Source: JACMLD01 sp039916305 (lineage in GTDB: Bacteria; Bacteroidota; Bacteroidia; Chitinophagales; Chitinophagaceae). Taken from it: a stretch of 64,000 bases of DNA. Shown here piece by piece: positions 61,353 through 64,000 of this stretch (positions are counted from its first letter, which is position 1; each line of letters opens with the position of its first letter). The stretch spans positions 161,251-225,250 of the forward strand of contig JBDSLR010000008.1 of NCBI GenBank assembly GCA_039916305.1, given 5' to 3'. The translations under genes and the position numbers were made by a program. The notes under the pieces were generated by a model. The model had not been told where the DNA came from. It was given only the letters and a program-made list of their open reading frames with translations, and ran no database searches.

Positions 61353-63008
61353 TCAGATTATTTTTAATACCACGGCAATGGCAGATGGCTGTTGCACTGG
61401 CATTTTTACTTGCAATCCTGCTGCAGACTGGTGCCACTCCAATTTTCCCCGATAGCCTATAAGTGAAACATCATTTATTTTTCTTCCGTTTAATGCTGCG
61501 GAGGTACTTGCCATTGATTTAATAATGGTTTCTTTTTCACCGGGCCTGCCGAGCAGCAAAGCGTATATTATTTCCCCTTTCGTGGTAAAACGGATATCCT
61601 CAGCGGTAAAAGGTTTGCCCTTGCCTTCATTGAAACCCTGTGCACTCAAGGGCGCTGCGTTGGCGATGGCCGGACCTTCACCAAAAACAGTCCATGGCCG
61701 TGTACCGAAAATAGCTTCACTGTTAATAGTCATCCAGTCGGCGATGCCTTCTATAACCGCCTGTTCATCACTATCAATGCTGCCGTCTCCACGAACCGGC
61801 ACGCTTAGTAAAAGATTCCCGTTTTTACTTACCACATCAATGAGGGTGTGTATTACTATCGCAGCAGTTTTATATCCATGCCTGTCATACAGTGGCCGGT
61901 CGTAATGCCAGTTACCAATACAGGTATCCGTTTGCCAGGGCTGCGCCTCAATTACATTGCTCTGGCCGCGTTCAATATCCCATACCATGCATTTACGCTG
62001 CTCTTCATCTAAGATCTTTCCATTAAGCACAGCATCCAGTTTGCCGTTTTTTTTAATACTTGAATTGTACAGGTGCGCCGCAATTTGTAAACCGGCATCA
62101 TTGACGGGCCACAGGGGCAATGCAGTATCGTCAAAATAAACCAGGTCGGGGTTGTACTGGTTAATAAGGTCAATGGTGCGGTTTAAAAATTTATCACAGT
62201 AGGCTTTCGAGGGAGTCGTGGCACCATTGCCCCAGTTCCATTGTTTATGAATGTTTTTTTCATCATCGCTTCCTGCGCTCAATGCATGATTTTGAGCATA
62301 GAGATCCTGTGGGTCCAGTTTACGCCACCAGGTATTGCTTCCCTGGGCTTTTGATATTTTTCCATCATACGGTACGCCAGCCATTGGCCCTGTTTTATCT
62401 GCCTTTTGAGATTGCTCATACCAGGTCCAGGCATGGGCTGCATGCACACTAACGCCAAAGCGCAGCCCATTTTTACGGGCAGCTTTTTCCCAGCCGCCAA
62501 TAATGTCTTTCTGCGGCCCGTATTTAACCGAGTTCCAGGTTTGGTACTTGCTGTTGTAATTATCAAAATTATCGTGGTGGTTGGCCAGCGCTACAAAATA
62601 TTTTGCGCCCGCACGCTTGTAAAGTGCAAGCAGTTGTTCCGGATTCCATTTTTCTGCCTTCCATGTATGAATAACATCTTTAAAGCCAAACTTTGAAGGG
62701 TGCCCGTATTTCTCTATGTGGTATTTGTACTGCCTGCTGCCTTCTATGTACATGCTGCGTGCATACCAGTCGCCAAACTCCGGCTGGCATTGGGGACCCC
62801 AGTGCGCCCATATACCAAATTTTGCATCGCGGAACCAATCAGGCACGCTGTACTGCTGCAGCGAATTCCAGTTTGGCTGAAATGGACCTTTGGCAATGGG
62901 TTCGTTACCGGCAACATTCTGCAAACAAGGATTTGCCTGCAATTGATGACCCAGCCAGATACCGGGTACGGCCATACCAAGACGTTTGATGAGTGTTCTT
63001 CTTTTCAT
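61353..63008 (-). CDS. GH29 family alpha-L-fucosidase-like glycoside hydrolase
   Basis: A 551-residue protein with a Tat-like N-terminus (MKRRTLIKRLGMAVPGIWLG). The GH29 barrel opens with WFRDAKFGIWAHWGPQC, continues with AKYFVALANHHDNFDNYNSK, and the nucleophile Asp is expected in NPDLVYFDDTALPLW; NGNLLLSVPVRGDGSIDSDE closes the barrel. The C-terminal beta domain is present. Substrate (fucose, or galactose-like sugar in some subfamilies) is not sure, as the fucose-pocket sequence differs from canonical enzymes. ATG 63008 is chosen over the frame to 63065. First gene of the glycosidase series after the NUDIX regulator. Confidence 0.9.
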   Translation of the reverse strand: MKRRTLIKRLGMAVPGIWLGHQLQANPCLQNVAGNEPIAKGPFQPNWNSLQQYSVPDWFRDAKFGIWAHWGPQCQPEFGDWYARSMYIEGSRQYKYHIEKYGHPSKFGFKDVIHTWKAEKWNPEQLLALYKRAGAKYFVALANHHDNFDNYNSKYQTWNSVKYGPQKDIIGGWEKAARKNGLRFGVSVHAAHAWTWYEQSQKADKTGPMAGVPYDGKISKAQGSNTWWRKLDPQDLYAQNHALSAGSDDEKNIHKQWNWGNGATTPSKAYCDKFLNRTIDLINQYNPDLVYFDDTALPLWPVNDAGLQIAAHLYNSSIKKNGKLDAVLNGKILDEEQRKCMVWDIERGQSNVIEAQPWQTDTCIGNWHYDRPLYDRHGYKTAAIVIHTLIDVVSKNGNLLLSVPVRGDGSIDSDEQAVIEGIADWMTINSEAIFGTRPWTVFGEGPAIANAAPLSAQGFNEGKGKPFTAEDIRFTTKGEIIYALLLGRPGEKETIIKSMASTSAALNGRKINDVSLIGYRGKLEWHQSAAGLQVKMPVQQPSAIAVVLKII

Positions 63009-63080
63009 ACATAATTTTTTAAACCACGGAGCCAGGATAACATAGATTAACACTGGCCGATACATTTCATTCTGACTTTC

Positions 63081-63098
63081 TATACCAGCATAGGTATA
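63081..63098. promoter_or_regulatory. Palindromic operator candidate before the GH29 gene
   Basis: TATACC-AGCATA-GGTATA, a perfect 6-bp inverted repeat with 6-bp spacer between the NUDIX regulator gene and the GH29 start. A possible binding site of that regulator or of another dimeric factor. Confidence 0.4.
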
Positions 63099-63123
63099 AG
63101 CTTACTTCAATAAAAGGTACAGG

Positions 63124-63813
63124 TTATATGAACCTCACCCCTTCGCTTTCCAGTTTTTTGTATTTGGCTTTGTCGAATGTATAATAGAACGCTCCCTTCT
63201 TTGAAGAGGCTGTTTCCTTTTCTTTCTGTTTACTAAGAATACCCAGCGATAATATTTTACGGGTAAAATTGCGTTTGTCCAGCGGCGTTTCATAGATGGC
63301 CTCATACAGGCACTGCAACTGCGGAAGTGTAAATTTATCGGGCAGCAGGGCAAAACCAATGGGATGGTTGGATACTTTTTGCTGTAATCTTTCTTTGGCC
63401 AGTTTTACCATTTGCCGGTGATCAAAAATCAGTTTTGGTATTTTATTGAGCTCAAACCAGCGGGCATGGTGGGTTTCCAGCAAAGTATCGGCATACTCAT
63501 CAATTTTAATCAGTGCAAAATATGCCACGGATACCACCCTGCCGCCGGGGTCGCGGTCCGCATCGCCAAAACAGAACAGTTGCTCCATGTAGATATCACT
63601 GAGCCCGGTTAGTTCGTTTAATATTCTTCCGGCTGCATTATTTACACTCTCTTTCTCTTTTACAAAACCACCCATGAGCGACCATTTGTCTATTTGCGGG
63701 TCTATCCGCCGTTTTACAAACAGCCCCCTGAGGTGTTTTCCATCGAAGCCAAAAATAATACAGTCGATGGCCAGCAAAAGGCGGTCATTGTTTTTGTACT
63801 GAATAATGCTCAT
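63124..63813 (-). CDS. NUDIX-domain transcriptional regulator (NrtR/AraR type)
   Basis: A 229-residue protein with an N-terminal NUDIX fold (about 5-145) and a C-terminal winged helix (about 150-229; HPIGFALLPDKFTLPQLQCL, KRNFTRKILSLGIL). The NUDIX box runs from GGFVKEKESVNNAAGRI to LNELTGL: the REUxEE core reads RILNEL, losing two of the catalytic glutamates, so it is a sensor rather than a hydrolase. In Bacteroides a NUDIX-type regulator named AraR controls L-arabinose use; the position at the head of an arabinofuranosidase cluster makes this the likely role here (inference). The start at 63813 (MSIIQYKNND) fits the family; the frame is open to 63867. Confidence 0.87.
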   Translation of the reverse strand: MSIIQYKNNDRLLLAIDCIIFGFDGKHLRGLFVKRRIDPQIDKWSLMGGFVKEKESVNNAAGRILNELTGLSDIYMEQLFCFGDADRDPGGRVVSVAYFALIKIDEYADTLLETHHARWFELNKIPKLIFDHRQMVKLAKERLQQKVSNHPIGFALLPDKFTLPQLQCLYEAIYETPLDKRNFTRKILSLGILSKQKEKETASSKKGAFYYTFDKAKYKKLESEGVRFI

Positions 63814-63845
63814 ATTGCGGGCCCTGTTTTTCTCAAAAAAAAGTA

Positions 63846-63935
63846 GCCGCAGATACGCAAATATCATTAATGCCTGAAACCTGCCCGGATGTTAACGGAA
63901 CTTTTTCTAACAGCAATAATCTGCGAATCTGCGGC
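63846..63935. repeat. Inverted repeat upstream of the NUDIX regulator gene
   Basis: GCCGCAGATACGCAAAT (63846-63862) and ATCTGCGAATCTGCGGC (63919-63935) are complementary in 15 of 17 positions and lie 56 bp apart in the intergenic region. Confidence 0.55.
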
Positions 63936-63943
63936 AAAATGTG

Positions 63944-64000
63944 TTACCAGAATTTAACATACAAAGCGGCTATCAGTAATACCGTTATCATTATTAATGC
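63944..64000 (-). CDS. C-terminal end of a membrane protein, perhaps a sugar symporter (partial)
   Basis: The last 18 codons and stop (TAA at 63944-63946) of a minus-strand gene that continues beyond the window. The visible residues ALIMITVLLIAALYVKFW form a membrane helix with a short aromatic C-terminus. Sodium/sugar symporters in pentose clusters of Bacteroidota often end this way, but 18 residues do not prove the family. Confidence 0.5.
   Translation of the reverse strand, partial: ALIMITVLLIAALYVKFW

Overview
The window looks like a chromosomal segment from a Bacteroidota bacterium, most likely of the Chitinophagaceae. The evidence is the gene families (DUF6089 outer-membrane protein, OMP_b-brl_3 type TonB receptor, Crp-YHS-DoxX-YceI set, RimO, GH127/GH51/GH92 glycosidases), the promoters of the TTTG-N19-TAnnTTTG type (a perfect match stands before the tRNA), and the weak ribosome binding sites. 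No phage, plasmid, insertion sequence or CRISPR is visible. Genus assignment is inference.

Layout. 1-12 kb: DUF6089 protein; a tightly overlapping four-gene unit on the minus strand (DinB-like, NRDE, ATP-grasp, LysE exporter); a Crp/Fnr-YHS-DoxX-YceI unit; a divergent CCG-type Fe-S protein; a small conserved protein; a large TonB-linked outer-membrane receptor; a DUF445 protein. 12-20 kb: tRNA-His, an S41 tail-specific protease, a two-subunit GMC dehydrogenase, a DUF937-like protein and rimO, then a gene-free AT-rich stretch of 0.9 kb. 20-30 kb is nitrogen assimilation: OmpL-like porin, ammonium transporter Amt, and glutamate synthase gltB-gltD.

30-43 kb is a complete branched-chain amino acid block on the minus strand, in transcription order leuA-leuC-leuD-leuB, then ilvE-ilvD-ilvB-ilvN-ilvC-ilvA. 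Between leuB and ilvE there is an unannotated 34-codon leader peptide gene packed with Ile/Val/Leu codons, preceded by a promoter-like sequence and followed by a strong intrinsic terminator whose 5' arm can pair with the end of the leader gene. This is the architecture of ribosome-mediated attenuation, as in the enterobacterial ilv operon, and is the most interesting item in the window. Further terminator-like hairpins lie before leuA, between leuA and leuC, and between ilvC and ilvA.

43-64 kb is sugar catabolism and signalling: an unknown 519-residue protein; xylAB with a divergent AraC-type regulator; a two-component system coupled to a 7-TM protein; an unknown 162-residue protein; then a glycosidase cluster (Gfo/Idh/MocA oxidoreductase, GH127, two GH51, GH92, GH29) headed by a NUDIX-type transcription factor of the NrtR/AraR kind with a degenerate NUDIX box. 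The window ends in the last 18 codons of an upstream membrane protein, perhaps a sugar symporter. No SusC/SusD pair is present, so the glycosidase cluster is not a canonical PUL within the visible sequence.
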